From Pontibacter flavimaris (GTDB lineage: Bacteria > Bacteroidota > Bacteroidia > Cytophagales > Hymenobacteraceae): a DNA stretch of 57,294 nucleotides. Shown in pieces: positions 1 to 8,756 of this stretch. The position numbers were made by a program, and so were the translations under genes. Under the pieces are notes generated by a model. That model was not told the DNA's origin. It saw only the letters and a program-made list of their open reading frames with translations, and searched no databases. The stretch is from assembly GCF_001907195.1 (NCBI RefSeq), contig NZ_LVWA01000011.1:1-57294 (forward strand), read 5' to 3'. Position 1 is the first letter of the stretch. Each line of letters opens with the position of its first letter.

Positions 1-500
1 GAGCCACTGCTTCCTTCTGCTTGAACCAAGCTATACTAGCTAGCTACCTCCGATCCTCTAGTTCCCACATACCTACTGTTGCATTTCATACTTTGATGCT
101 CTCAAGCCCGAGAGGGCTCATCCTCGGGCATCGCGCTGGGAGCTTTTCCTGCCCTCGTGCCTCGGGCTGCTTCACTAGCGTTCGGCACCGGAAAAACTCG
201 CATAGGCGCTCAACCCAAAGGCTGGAATCAGATTCGATGCTACAGCCTTTTGTCATCTCGACCTTCATGAGAGATCTCTTTAGAATTCCAGATAAGTCTC
301 TCATTTCATTCGAGATGACGGTGGAGTAGTAAGTATAATTCCCCTCTCGGGAGGGGCTGGGGGTGGGTCTATATTTGTAGGGACAGGTCGCGACCTGTCC
401 GCGCGAGGACAGCAGCTACAAAACTTATACTTCAGCCAAAGCAACTACAGATTCCCCGCCTTAGACAAGTCTCGGATCCCGAACTTGTTTCGGGGGAGGG
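1..500 (+). repeat. Palindrome-module island A
   Basis: Gene-free stretch upstream of xseA made of repeated palindromic modules shared with five other places in the window. The core module (about 1-245) contains a GCCCGAG...CTCGGGC hairpin at 106-129 and ends with a segment that recurs almost word for word at 28.8 and 50.1 kb. It is followed by a GTCATCTCGA...CGAGATGAC inverted repeat (252-319), a CCCCTCTCGGGAGGGG module (about 340-366) and a GGACAGGTCGCGACCTGTCC palindrome (381-400). The open reading frames that cross it have no coding signature. From memory, modules of this look are scattered in other Bacteroidota genomes. Confidence 0.8.
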
Positions 501-677
501 GTTGGACCCGGCACTACAGAAATCCTGTTCATCCCATAATCCTCCCCACCCTGATTCCAACAACCAAAAACTTTTTCTCCGCCACCGTACTAATTATTTT
601 AGCCAGAAAATCCTATCTTCGAGGCACAGGAGCCGGCGCTCTGCCGGTTGTGCAGGAGATTGTAACGTTGTTGAACC

Positions 678-2246
678 ATGTCCCAGATCTTTTTCCGCCA
701 GACGGTTGTGTATGAGGAGCAGGCCCCGCTCTCGCTGTATGAGCTGCACCAGCAGATACGCGAGGAGCTGGAGGTGGCTTTTCCGGACAGCTATTGGGTG
801 GTGGCGGAGGTGGCCCAGGTAAATTTGGATCGCCGCAAGGGCCACTGCTACCTGACGCTGGTGGACAAAGGCGATGACGCAAGGCAGATGCTGGCCCAGG
901 CACGGGCAACCATCTGGGGGTCGCGTTACCAGATGCTGGCGCGCTACTTCGAGGAGAAAACGGGGCAGCCGCTGAAGGCGGGGCTCAAGGTGCTGCTGCA
1001 GGCAACGGTGCGTTTCCATGAGCTCTACGGCCTCAGCCTCGACATCACCAACATCGACCCCAACTATACTATCGGCGATCTGGCCCGCCAGCGCCTCGAA
1101 ACGCTGAAGCGCCTGGAGGCGGAAGGCCTGCTGGAGGCAAACAAAGAGCTGGAGCTTCCGCTGGTGCCGCAACGCCTGGCAGTGATTTCGTCCGCCACGG
1201 CGGCCGGTTTCCAGGATTTTATGCACCAACTGGAGCATAACAGCTACGGCTATACTTTTGAGGCCACGCTTTTTGCGGCCACGGTGCAGGGAAACGAGGC
1301 ACCGGCCTCGGTGGCGCAGGCATTCGCACAGATCGCCAAGCGCAGCGATCAGTTTGATGCCATTGTGCTGATCAGGGGCGGCGGCTCCCAGACGGACCTG
1401 AGCTGTTTTGACGATTATAAAATTGCGGCAGCCATTGGAAATTCGCCGCTGCCGGTGCTCACGGGCATTGGCCACGAGCGCGACGAAAGTATAGCCGACC
1501 TGGTGGCACACACACGCCTGAAAACACCGACCGCTGTGGCTGGTTTCCTGATAGACAGGTTCCGGGAGGCGGAGGAGTACGCGGAGGATCTGTTCGACAG
1601 TATCCGGATGTTTGCGGCGCAGCAAATGAAGCTGACAGACGACAAGTTGGAACGCCTGAGCCTGCGTTTCCAGAACATCACCAGGCAGCTGCTGCAGGCA
1701 AACAAAGACAAACTGGAAGCGCTCTCGCGGGGGCTGTTACTCAAGCCAAAGGCCTACCTGGAGGCGCAGCGTCATTTTGTGAGCGACCTGGACAAGGACC
1801 TGAACGCGGGTACCAAAGACCTGCTGCACGAGCGGCAGCGGCACCTGCAGGAACTCTCGGTGTGCGTGGAGGGCAAAAGCCAGCGCTACCTGCACATGAA
1901 GGAGCACGAGCTGAACCACCTGGTACATTGCGTGGAGACGGAGGCGAAAGACAAGCTGAAACAAAGGCAACTGACCTTCTCCAAGTATATCGACAAGCTG
2001 GCGTATGGCGCCAAAGGCAAATTGCAGAACGAAAACCATAGGCTGAAGCTACTGGAAATGAGCATCGAGGCGAACAACCCCGAGAAGCTGCTGCTGCGCG
2101 GCTACACGCTCACGCTCCTGAACGGCAAGATCATTAAAAGTATAAAAGAGGTAAAAACCGATGATGTGGTGGAAACCAGAATGCAGGATGGCAGCCTCCA
2201 CAGCATGGTTGTAAATATCGACACAGATGAACAAGGACTTAAATAA
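678..2246 (+). CDS. xseA: Exodeoxyribonuclease VII large subunit
   Basis: Catalytic subunit of exonuclease VII, which degrades single-stranded DNA into oligonucleotides in both directions during repair in the cytoplasm. The 522-aa product has the N-terminal OB-fold region (about residues 15-120, including the YWVVAEVAQVN segment) followed by the Exonuc_VII_L core with the signatures AVISSATAAGFQDF, IRGGGSQTDL and LTGIGHERDESIADLVA, then a long coiled-coil region to the C-terminus. The length is at the long end of the family, as is common in Bacteroidota. The ATG at 678 is the first start giving the full OB fold. The end overlaps xseB, so the two are translationally coupled. Confidence 0.95.
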   Translation: MSQIFFRQTVVYEEQAPLSLYELHQQIREELEVAFPDSYWVVAEVAQVNLDRRKGHCYLTLVDKGDDARQMLAQARATIWGSRYQMLARYFEEKTGQPLKAGLKVLLQATVRFHELYGLSLDITNIDPNYTIGDLARQRLETLKRLEAEGLLEANKELELPLVPQRLAVISSATAAGFQDFMHQLEHNSYGYTFEATLFAATVQGNEAPASVAQAFAQIAKRSDQFDAIVLIRGGGSQTDLSCFDDYKIAAAIGNSPLPVLTGIGHERDESIADLVAHTRLKTPTAVAGFLIDRFREAEEYAEDLFDSIRMFAAQQMKLTDDKLERLSLRFQNITRQLLQANKDKLEALSRGLLLKPKAYLEAQRHFVSDLDKDLNAGTKDLLHERQRHLQELSVCVEGKSQRYLHMKEHELNHLVHCVETEAKDKLKQRQLTFSKYIDKLAYGAKGKLQNENHRLKLLEMSIEANNPEKLLLRGYTLTLLNGKIIKSIKEVKTDDVVETRMQDGSLHSMVVNIDTDEQGLK

Positions 2247-2478
2247 CATGACCTACCGCGAGGCAACGCAGGAACTGGAGGAGATCTTGCGCGCCATTGA
2301 GAACGACGCCGTGGATGTGGACGAACTGACGCAGAAAGTACAGCGCTCGTCGCAGCTGATAAAGCTGTGCAAAGAGAAACTGCGTAAAGCCGAAAAAGCC
2401 ATCGACCAGGTGTTCAGCGAGGAGAATTGCGAGGTCCCTGCCAAGCCACAGGAGGGTAGTGCCGGTACGTTGTTTTAG
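2227..2478 (+). CDS. xseB: Exodeoxyribonuclease VII small subunit
   Basis: Small subunit that binds the coiled-coil arm of XseA in exonuclease VII. The 83-aa helical protein carries the family pattern MTYREATQELEEIL near its N-terminus, a following helix with VDELTQKVQRSSQLIKLC, and a charged tail. The annotated ATG at 2227 overlaps the xseA end by 20 nt. A second in-frame ATG at 2248 begins exactly at the conserved MTYREA segment and is equally plausible, which would shorten the product to 76 aa. The pairing with xseA makes the assignment secure despite the small size. Confidence 0.92.
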   Translation: MNKDLNNMTYREATQELEEILRAIENDAVDVDELTQKVQRSSQLIKLCKEKLRKAEKAIDQVFSEENCEVPAKPQEGSAGTLF

Positions 2479-2491
2479 TATTTCTTAATAT

Positions 2492-2518
2492 TTGGGAAGG
2501 GTGTTCTGCTCTTCCCAA
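2492..2518 (+). terminator. Possible terminator hairpin after xseB
   Basis: The inverted repeat TTGGGAAG...CTTCCCAA lies 14 nt after the xseB stop with an 11-nt loop. There is no T-run after it, so it may be a stem-loop without terminator activity. Confidence 0.35.
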
Positions 2519-2519
2519 T

Positions 2520-3170
2520 ACGCGCCTCGCTGTTCCGGAAATCCTTGTCCGGAGCCACTTCTGCTGCGGATCCCGGATCCGCGTAAGCCATACTTTACAC
2601 CGCTTCATTTCTATGGCGCAAGTCTTTAGACTTGTGTCCTACGATGGTGTCGGGTTTGCAACCCGACTGGCTCGCAGAGCCATACTTTTATACTTCGGCT
2701 ATACTTGCATAGCCGCTGCTTCCTTCCATTTGAACCAGGCTATACTTTCTAGCTCCTGCTGATCCTCCAGACTTACGAACCTACAGTTCCATTTCATACT
2801 TTGGTGCTCTCCAGCCCGAGAGGGCTCGTCCTCGGGCATCGCGCTGTGTTCCCTCCTGCGCCAGGGCGCTGCCACTAACGTGGCATCGGATCTCACAAGG
2901 CGCTCAACCCAAGGACTGGGTTCAGATTCGATAGCCCCTGCCTTTGCTGTCATCTCGACCATCGGGGGAGATCGCTTTAGAGTTCCAGATAGATCTCTCG
3001 CCCTGCTCGAGATGAAAGTAAAGTATAGCAACAAGTATAATTCCCCTCCTCGGAGGGGTTGGGGTGGGTTTATACTTGTAGGGACAGGTCGCGACCTGTC
3101 CGCGCGAGAACAGCAGCAATAAAACTTATACTCCAGCAGGAGCAAAAGCAGGTTCCCCTTGGCTCACGAT
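2520..3170 (+). repeat. Palindrome-module island B
   Basis: Fills the spacer between the convergent xseB and the minus-strand gene ending at 3187. Modules in order: TTCCGGA-type and GCGGATC...GATCCGC hairpins (about 2531-2590, shared with island F), stem-loops around GGCGCAAG/CTTGTG and GGGTTTGCAACCC (2613-2680), the core module with GCCCGAG...CTCGGGC at 2814-2837, the CTCAACCCAAGGACTGGG segment (type 2 core, as in islands D and F), the TCATCTCGA...CGAGATGA inverted repeat (about 2949-3015), a CCCCTCCTCGGAGGGG module, and the GGACAGGTCGCGACCTGTCC palindrome (3082-3101). TATACTT motifs separate the modules. No credible gene is present. Confidence 0.82.
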
Positions 3171-3186
3171 TACCTAATTTTCGGAT

Positions 3187-4248
3187 TTAACTTCCCCTGT
3201 TCAGCTCCTTCACCTCTTTCCAGGTCCAGTTATACTTGGGTTGGATGCCCTGGTAAGCCTGGCGATAATACTGCACCACCTCCTGCTTCAGCTGCTCCAC
3301 AGGTATGGACGAAGTATAGATTTCGCGCTCAGTGGGGTTGGCGTAGGTTTCGGAGCGGGTGAGCTTGTCGCCATCCAGGCGCAGGAGCGGGCCGGTTTCG
3401 GTCACAGGCTCGTAAGTCCAGCGGCGGCCGGAGGACTCGATTTCGTTGAGGCGCTCTGCCAGCGGGGCCATCGGTAGCCGGGGCAGCGTGGGCCGGGAGG
3501 CGATGTCTACCCAGGTGGTATACTTATATTCCAGTTCATACTTATTGCCCTGGTAGCAGGCCAGCACCATGTCAAAACCCTGCGTGCGGCTGAAAAGGGC
3601 GTAGTAATGCAATGGATGTGGTGTTTCGATGATGATCAGGCCGACCTCGGGGTGGCGGGTGATCTTTGTCTCCGGCTTGTACATGTCGCGGTAGCCTAGC
3701 AGCACGCTAGCCGCCTCCTCCTCCCAGGCGCCTTTCTCCCAGTCCGGGTCCTGCAGCACGCGGTTAAACTCACGCAGGAAATAGCGGAACTTCTGCACAC
3801 ACTGCGCCGCCTCCTTCTCCTCCATCTCATCGGCCTCAAAAGGCCTGTAAAACAGCTCCCGCTCCCTGGCGTTAACCCAGCACACCAGCTTCAGCGCCTC
3901 CCCGGCCAGCGGGTGGTTCAGGTCCAGCTCCCGGAAATCGCCGATCAGCGCCATTTGCCGCAGCAGTTCCTCGTTCTCCAGCGCCAGCTCCGGATTCAGC
4001 AGCGCCCATACCCCCACAAAACCGTCGATGTCGAAATGGTTGGCGGTCACGTAGGGCAGGTCCAGCTCGGGCAGGCGTTGGCGCATGGCGTTCAGCACGA
4101 TGGCGGCGCTGGTGTCGTCCTTCACCGGCTCCGGGCTTGGCGCGCCTCTCCAGTGAGAGAGCATGAACCCGTTGGCATGGGTGCTGTCCACTACAATCGC
4201 TTTTTTATCCTTAACCTCCGAGAAAGGTATAAACTGTCGTTTCTGCAT
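3187..4248 (-). CDS. Uncharacterised 353-aa protein
   Basis: I do not recognise a characterised function. The soluble 353-aa protein has no signal peptide or membrane segment. Visible blocks are an N-terminal VVDSTHANGFMLSHWRG segment, a TANHFDIDGFVGVWALLNP block around residue 90 (acidic and histidine residues suggesting a metal or phosphate site), and a WT-rich C-terminus. It may correspond to an uncharacterised Bacteroidota family (possibly DUF6687, from memory and unverified). It is transcribed divergently from pncB across a 147-bp spacer and its 3' end faces island B. The ATG at 4248 starts the conserved-looking N-terminus and no better start is visible. Confidence 0.8.
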   Translation of the reverse strand: MQKRQFIPFSEVKDKKAIVVDSTHANGFMLSHWRGAPSPEPVKDDTSAAIVLNAMRQRLPELDLPYVTANHFDIDGFVGVWALLNPELALENEELLRQMALIGDFRELDLNHPLAGEALKLVCWVNARERELFYRPFEADEMEEKEAAQCVQKFRYFLREFNRVLQDPDWEKGAWEEEAASVLLGYRDMYKPETKITRHPEVGLIIIETPHPLHYYALFSRTQGFDMVLACYQGNKYELEYKYTTWVDIASRPTLPRLPMAPLAERLNEIESSGRRWTYEPVTETGPLLRLDGDKLTRSETYANPTEREIYTSSIPVEQLKQEVVQYYRQAYQGIQPKYNWTWKEVKELNRGS

Positions 4249-4395
4249 GGCCTAAAGTTGCAGATACGTGCATCAAACCGCAAGTATAATTTTATTGATT
4301 TGAGGGTTAGGCCGATACTTTACTCAACCTGCAGCCTTTTCGGCTTTTCTCAGGTATACTTCTTAAATTTCAGCACAATCAACAAAAAACGGCCC

Positions 4396-5859
4396 ATGGC
4401 ACTTCAGCAAACCTACCGCACCTCCCTCACCCTCCTCACCGACCTCTATCAACTGACGATGGCTTACGGCTACTGGAAACAGGGCATGGCCGAGCGCGAG
4501 GCGGTGTTCCATCTATACTTCCGCAAGCACCCGTTTGGCGGCGGCTATACGGTGGCGGCAGGGCTGGAGCAGGCGGTGGAGTACCTACAGGCGCTGAAAT
4601 TCACGGAGGACGACCTTGCCTACCTCAGCAGCCTGAAGGGCAGCCAGGGGCAACCGCTTTTTGAACAGGAATTTATTGACTACCTGGGGCAGATGGAGTT
4701 TTCCTGCGACGTGGACGCCATTCCGGAAGGGACGGTGGTGTTCCCAAGCGAGCCGCTGGTGCGCGTAAAAGGGCCGCTGCTGCAGGCGCAGCTCATCGAG
4801 ACGCCGCTGCTCACCATCATCAATTTTCAGACACTTATTGCCACCAAAGCCGCCCGCATTAAGCAGGCCGCCAAGGGCGATACCGTGATAGAGTTCGGCA
4901 TGCGCCGGGCACAGGGTATTGATGGCTCGCTTTCTGCGGCCCGCGCGGCCTACATTGGCGGCGTAGATGCCACTTCCAACCTGCTGGCGGGGCAGCTGTT
5001 CAACATCCCCGTAAAGGGCACGCACGCCCACAGTTGGGTACAGGCCTTTGACACCGAAGAGGAGGCTTTTGAGGCGTACGGCGACGCGTTTCCGAAGGAC
5101 TCTGTTTTTCTGGTGGATACCTACGATACCGTGGAGGGCGTGAAGAAAGCCATCGCGGTGGCCCGGAAACTGCAGCCAAAGGGCTTTGTCTTCGGGGGCA
5201 TCCGCCTCGACTCCGGCGACCTGACCTACCTGAGCAAGGAAGCCCGCAAGTTGTTGGATGAAGCCGGGTTCCACGACACCAGCATAGTGGCCAGCAACGA
5301 CCTGGACGAGCGCCTGATTACGCACCTGAAGCAGGAGGGCGCCAAAATTAACGTATGGGGCATCGGCACCAAGATGGTTACGGCCTACGATCAGCCTGCC
5401 CTGGGCGGTGTGTACAAACTGGCGGCGATCAAAAACGGCAAGTGGGAGTATAAGATCAAGCTTTCGGAGCAGCTGGCCAAAACATCCAACCCGGGCATAC
5501 TGCAGGTTAGGCGCTATTACAACCAGGAGCGTTATCTGGCCGACATGATCTACAACGAGCAGGAGCAGCTTCCGGAGCACCCGCAGATCGTGGACCCGCT
5601 GGACTCGACACGCCGCCGCAACGTGGAGGAAGACGCCAAGTATAAAGACCTGCTGGTGCCGATCTTCAGGCAAGGCAGCCTGGTTTATACTTTGCCCGAC
5701 CTGCAAAGTATAAAAAAACATACTTCGGAGGAGATTGCCCAGCTGCACGAAAGTATACGCCGCCACCTGAACCCGCACAGCTACCCGGCCGGCCTCGAAA
5801 GCAGCCTGCATCACTACAAAATGGATCTGATCCTAAAGCTGAGGGAGACAGCGCAATAA
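4396..5859 (+). CDS. pncB: Nicotinate phosphoribosyltransferase
   Basis: Converts nicotinate and PRPP to nicotinate mononucleotide in the NAD salvage (Preiss-Handler) route. The 487-aa product has the N-terminal TDLYQLTMAYGYWK signature, the FGMRRAQG segment, the GTHAHSWV block with the conserved histidine, and the GIRLDSGDLTYLSKEARK phosphate/ribose-binding region, in the family order. The open frame runs further upstream, but that extension (from 3913) is antisense to the neighbouring gene and family homology begins at MALQQTYRTSLTLLTDLYQ, so the ATG at 4396 is chosen. A strong hairpin terminator follows 15 nt after the stop. Confidence 0.95.
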   Translation: MALQQTYRTSLTLLTDLYQLTMAYGYWKQGMAEREAVFHLYFRKHPFGGGYTVAAGLEQAVEYLQALKFTEDDLAYLSSLKGSQGQPLFEQEFIDYLGQMEFSCDVDAIPEGTVVFPSEPLVRVKGPLLQAQLIETPLLTIINFQTLIATKAARIKQAAKGDTVIEFGMRRAQGIDGSLSAARAAYIGGVDATSNLLAGQLFNIPVKGTHAHSWVQAFDTEEEAFEAYGDAFPKDSVFLVDTYDTVEGVKKAIAVARKLQPKGFVFGGIRLDSGDLTYLSKEARKLLDEAGFHDTSIVASNDLDERLITHLKQEGAKINVWGIGTKMVTAYDQPALGGVYKLAAIKNGKWEYKIKLSEQLAKTSNPGILQVRRYYNQERYLADMIYNEQEQLPEHPQIVDPLDSTRRRNVEEDAKYKDLLVPIFRQGSLVYTLPDLQSIKKHTSEEIAQLHESIRRHLNPHSYPAGLESSLHHYKMDLILKLRETAQ

Positions 5860-5874
5860 CTGAAAACCTAACAG

Positions 5875-5900
5875 AAAGGGCACCCACAAGGGTGCCTTTT
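5875..5900. terminator. Bidirectional terminator between pncB and HNH gene
   Basis: AAAGGGCACCC-acaa-GGGTGCCTTTT forms a 10-11 bp stem with A-run and T-run on the two sides. It lies between two convergent genes and can serve both strands. Confidence 0.85.
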
Positions 5901-5914
5901 CATTTGTTCATACT

Positions 5915-6205
5915 TTACCTGCGCTTTCCGCGGCGGTTCGCTATTTTCTCGATGCGTTTTCCGCGCACCCACTTCAGGTATTTCTGCAGCGGCGCGGCCT
6001 GCTGCAGCGCGGGAATGGAGTTGTAGAGCTGCGCCAGCTCCCGGTTGCTGAAGGTGAGGTGCAGGGTACTGTGGCAGGGCTGGCAAAGCTCGGCAGTGGC
6101 GCCATAACGGCCTCCCTCCTCGCGCGGCACCAGGTGGTGCCGCGACAGGTTTAGTACCTCCCTCCCGCAAAGCTCGCATACTTGTTCCGCCTGCTTCCTT
6201 GCCAT
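5915..6205 (-). CDS. Small HNH endonuclease-like protein
   Basis: The 96-aa basic protein has a compact HNH fold signature. CELCGRE near residue 10 supplies the first Cys pair, LSRHHLVPREEGG the His-rich core, and LCQPCHSTLH the second Cys pair and final His, as in the stand-alone HNH family found beside many metabolic genes. The tail is rich in Arg and Lys, consistent with nucleic-acid contact. The biological role of these short chromosomal HNH proteins is not established. It may be a solitary nuclease or a nicking/RNA-processing protein. It is convergent with pncB. The start at 6205 gives MARKQAEQVCELCG and leaves the first Cys pair intact. Confidence 0.82.
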   Translation of the reverse strand: MARKQAEQVCELCGREVLNLSRHHLVPREEGGRYGATAELCQPCHSTLHLTFSNRELAQLYNSIPALQQAAPLQKYLKWVRGKRIEKIANRRGKRR

Positions 6206-6327
6206 ACTACCCAGCAGTTTTACGTTATACTTCCATCAACCTAAACAGCAATCCTGGTCGTATGGTTTTCCCGGTCTGTACAAGTATAAAGTATACTTTT
6301 CATACTTGCGGATGGGCATGTAAACAG

Positions 6328-6357
6328 AAAGAGCCACGATACGGACCGTGGCTCTTT
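6328..6357 (-). terminator. Terminator of the PD40 lipoprotein gene
   Basis: AAAGAGCCACG...CGTGGCTCTTT forms an 11-bp stem with an 8-nt loop 25 nt beyond the stop of the minus-strand lipoprotein gene. Confidence 0.8.
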
Positions 6358-6382
6358 GCTCTTGAGTGGTTTAAGATGATGC

Positions 6383-7882
6383 TTATTTCCAGTCCGGCAT
6401 GGTGCCGTTGGAGAAGATCTTGGTGCGGTTGCTGCCGTTGGTATCCATCACATAAATATCAAAAGGGCCGAAGCCATCGTTTGGCGTGTTCACGAAGATG
6501 ATCTTATCGCCTGTGGGCGAGTAGCGCGGGTACAGGTCGTTGGTGCCGGCTGGCTTTCCGCCGGATAAATCCGTCATGCGGTTCGTGTTCAAATCCTTTC
6601 GGTAGATGCGGGAATTCAACTGGCGGCCCTCGGTGTTCTCGAAGCCGGCCGCATCCTGGGTATAAAGTATACTTCTACCGTCTATCGAGAAAACTGGGCT
6701 CTCCACACGCCCCGGCAGGTTCTCCACCAGCAGCGTCATGTTGGCCCCGTTGGAATCCATGATGTAGATCTCAGAGTCGTTGATGTTCTGCCCGATGGTC
6801 TGCGCCAGGATCTTGTTGCCGCGGTCTGTCCACTCAAGCATCCGGAAGTGGCGGCCCTCCGGAGCCGTGGCCAGCACGGTAAGCCCAGAGCCGTCGCGCT
6901 CGATGCGGTAAAGTTTATCATAGTGCGGGTAGATCAGCTGCCCCCCGTCCGGCGACCACACAAATCCGATTCCCTGGTTATGGTAGCCGGCTACAGGCAC
7001 TGTGGTGATCTGCAGCCTGCTCGTCCCATCCAGGTTCATGGTGTAAATCTGGGGCTCAATGGTCTCGTTCGAGGAATAGGCAATCACATCGCGCTTTGGG
7101 TTCAGCAGCGGCCACCAGTCGCGGCTCACGCCCGAGGTTAGCCTGAAAGTGTTGGCCTCAGTGCCGTCTGAGCGGTAAATGTTGTAATCACCCTCAATGG
7201 CCCGGGCAAACAGGTAGCGGGCATTGGTGAGCGCCAGCGTGGTAAAACTCCAGACATCCCCGTTGGACGTTCGGCTACTGGCATCCCGCACCACCACCTG
7301 CCAAAAGTATGTCGTGTTGTACTTCAGGTTTTTGGCCACCACGCTTGTGTCTGAAATAGCCTCGGCGATCAGTTTCTTCTCCGTGTTTCCGGACTCATAC
7401 AGGTACACGTCATAGGAAAGCGTGTCGCCGCTGTTAGACTTCGGGGCCTTCCAGCGCAGGGTTACGTCCGTGGGCTGAGACGTGGTGCCCGACGCGGGCA
7501 CCGGGTTGGTTGCCTTTCCTGGGGCCAGTCCCCCGCCAGTTGCCTCCTCCAGCACAATGGTAACATGGCTGCTCTTGAAGCTTTTAACGGCCACCGTCAC
7601 ACCTTTCACCTTATACCCTAGCTTCTGGGCTACCACATTATACTCTCCGGCATCTACCTCCGGTATCGAGAAGTTTCCTTCCTGATTGGTAATAACGGCT
7701 GCGGTGGCTGGTTTTGTGCTGATACTCACACCTGAGATCGGTGCTTCAGTTTCGGCATGTATGACCACCCCACTGATGGAGCCGCCCCCCTCAGGCTCCA
7801 CGGTTTCTTCGTTGCAGGAGGCAAGACCAGTACAAAGGAGTAAAAAGCAAAACAGCTTAAGGGTAGAAGCGGCTTTCAACAT
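6383..7882 (-). CDS. Lipoprotein with CarboxypepD_reg, FnIII and PD40 beta-propeller
   Basis: Predicted lipid-anchored cell-surface or periplasmic protein of 499 aa. A signal peptide ends in the lipobox LASC (Cys about residue 23). Next come a carboxypeptidase-regulatory-like domain (about 34-115, GVVIHAETEAPISGVSI), a fibronectin type III-like domain (about 125-215, TSQPTDVTLRWK ... YFWQVVVRD ... WSFTT), and a TolB-type WD40-like propeller to the C-terminus (FVWSPDGGQLIY, DIYVMDTNGSNRTKIF blades). It probably binds glycan or protein ligands; no enzymatic residues are evident. It is the last gene in the minus-strand run after the curli genes, 231 bp downstream of the CsgB-like gene, so a link to the curli surface is possible but unproven. 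Confidence 0.85.
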   Translation of the reverse strand: MLKAASTLKLFCFLLLCTGLASCNEETVEPEGGGSISGVVIHAETEAPISGVSISTKPATAAVITNQEGNFSIPEVDAGEYNVVAQKLGYKVKGVTVAVKSFKSSHVTIVLEEATGGGLAPGKATNPVPASGTTSQPTDVTLRWKAPKSNSGDTLSYDVYLYESGNTEKKLIAEAISDTSVVAKNLKYNTTYFWQVVVRDASSRTSNGDVWSFTTLALTNARYLFARAIEGDYNIYRSDGTEANTFRLTSGVSRDWWPLLNPKRDVIAYSSNETIEPQIYTMNLDGTSRLQITTVPVAGYHNQGIGFVWSPDGGQLIYPHYDKLYRIERDGSGLTVLATAPEGRHFRMLEWTDRGNKILAQTIGQNINDSEIYIMDSNGANMTLLVENLPGRVESPVFSIDGRSILYTQDAAGFENTEGRQLNSRIYRKDLNTNRMTDLSGGKPAGTNDLYPRYSPTGDKIIFVNTPNDGFGPFDIYVMDTNGSNRTKIFSNGTMPDWK

Positions 7883-8113
7883 GCGAAGGTTAGATTTGGT
7901 GATTCAGGAGCAAGCCGGGAAGGCCCAGCTAAGTATAATCATATACTTATATATTTTACTTACGTTGTCTTATTTATTGAATTTTTTAAACTTTTACCAC
8001 TAAATGGCACTGATTGCTGCTGTTGACCCGGTATTATACAGTAGCTCCTCTTTAGGCAGTTGTACTGCCACTTACAGGAAATGATGGACAAGGCAGAGGT
8101 TCATTCCGTCCTG

Positions 8114-8680
8114 TTACTGCTTTTGAATGGTGACAGGCGCAAAGCCCCTGCTCTGCTCAATGGTGATGTTCATGTTATTTCCCTCCTGCACCACCCTGTA
8201 AGACCGGGAGGCCGGGGTGGTTTCGATCTGGTTGATGGTGTTGTTGTTGCCCAGTTGGATCAGGTTGTAATCCAGGTTGTTGCCTCTGATGTGCTGGTTC
8301 ACGGCATTGCCATCGCCGTGCTGCTCCACATCAGCGCTTAGGTTGTTGCCCACCAGGCTCCCCTCATACGAATTGCTGTTGCCATACTGCCCGATGGTGG
8401 CACGTATGTCGGCCCCGTTTTGCTGTACTACCGCGTTGTTGTAGTTCCCCACTTGCAGCACATTGGCCAGGTTCGCCGCAGTGCTTGTCTGCACCTGCTG
8501 CACCAAAGAGACAATGGCCTGCCCTTCCTGCGCCGCCTCGGCTGCGCCTGATAACCTGTTCTGCATGTTCTTCGAGCGGAGGTTCTCAAGCAGGGCCTCC
8601 TCGGTTCTACCGTTTTGCGCCGTTGCCTGGTTCAGCACCAGCACAGTGATGGCTACTACAGCCAAGATAACTTTTCTCAT
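8114..8680 (-). CDS. CsgB-like minor curlin
   Basis: Secreted curlin-repeat protein of 188 aa, probably the nucleator or a minor subunit of the curli fibre. It has a signal peptide ending ATAQ (about residue 22), a 50-residue charged, likely helical segment without curlin repeats, then about five irregular curlin units of the N-x-A-x-I/V-x-Q type (NLANVLQVGNY, NNAVVQQNG, NLSADVEQHGDG, MNITIEQSRG). Unlike its two large neighbours it lacks the aspartate-rich strand. It lies 76 bp after the first large curlin on the same strand. The assignment as nucleator rests on size and position, so a specialised minor curlin is the alternative. Confidence 0.8.
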   Translation of the reverse strand: MRKVILAVVAITVLVLNQATAQNGRTEEALLENLRSKNMQNRLSGAAEAAQEGQAIVSLVQQVQTSTAANLANVLQVGNYNNAVVQQNGADIRATIGQYGNSNSYEGSLVGNNLSADVEQHGDGNAVNQHIRGNNLDYNLIQLGNNNTINQIETTPASRSYRVVQEGNNMNITIEQSRGFAPVTIQKQ

Positions 8681-8710
8681 AACGCCTGCTTTGGAGTAAC
8701 TTTATAAAAT

Positions 8711-8741
8711 CTCCGCGATGGACTCTGCACCCACCGCGGAG
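8711..8741 (-). terminator. Possible hairpin between curlin genes
   Basis: CTCCGCG...CGCGGAG forms a 7-bp GC-rich stem with a 17-nt loop in the 76-bp spacer after the large curlin. On the minus strand it is followed by ATTTTAT. It could reduce read-through into the CsgB-like gene or stabilise the curlin mRNA 3' end. Confidence 0.4.
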
Positions 8742-8756
8742 AAGTTTTTGTACATT

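Noticed and set aside
21..329. Open reading frame of 102 codons across island A, with near copies across islands B and E
   Set aside because: It translates palindromic repeat DNA, its copies are truncated and shifted between islands, and it has no domain, start context or neighbour support.
594..1625. Minus-strand open frame of 343 codons
   Set aside because: It is fully antisense to xseA, which has complete family motifs.
4585..5814. Minus-strand open frame of 409 codons
   Set aside because: Antisense to pncB; stop-free only because of high GC third positions.
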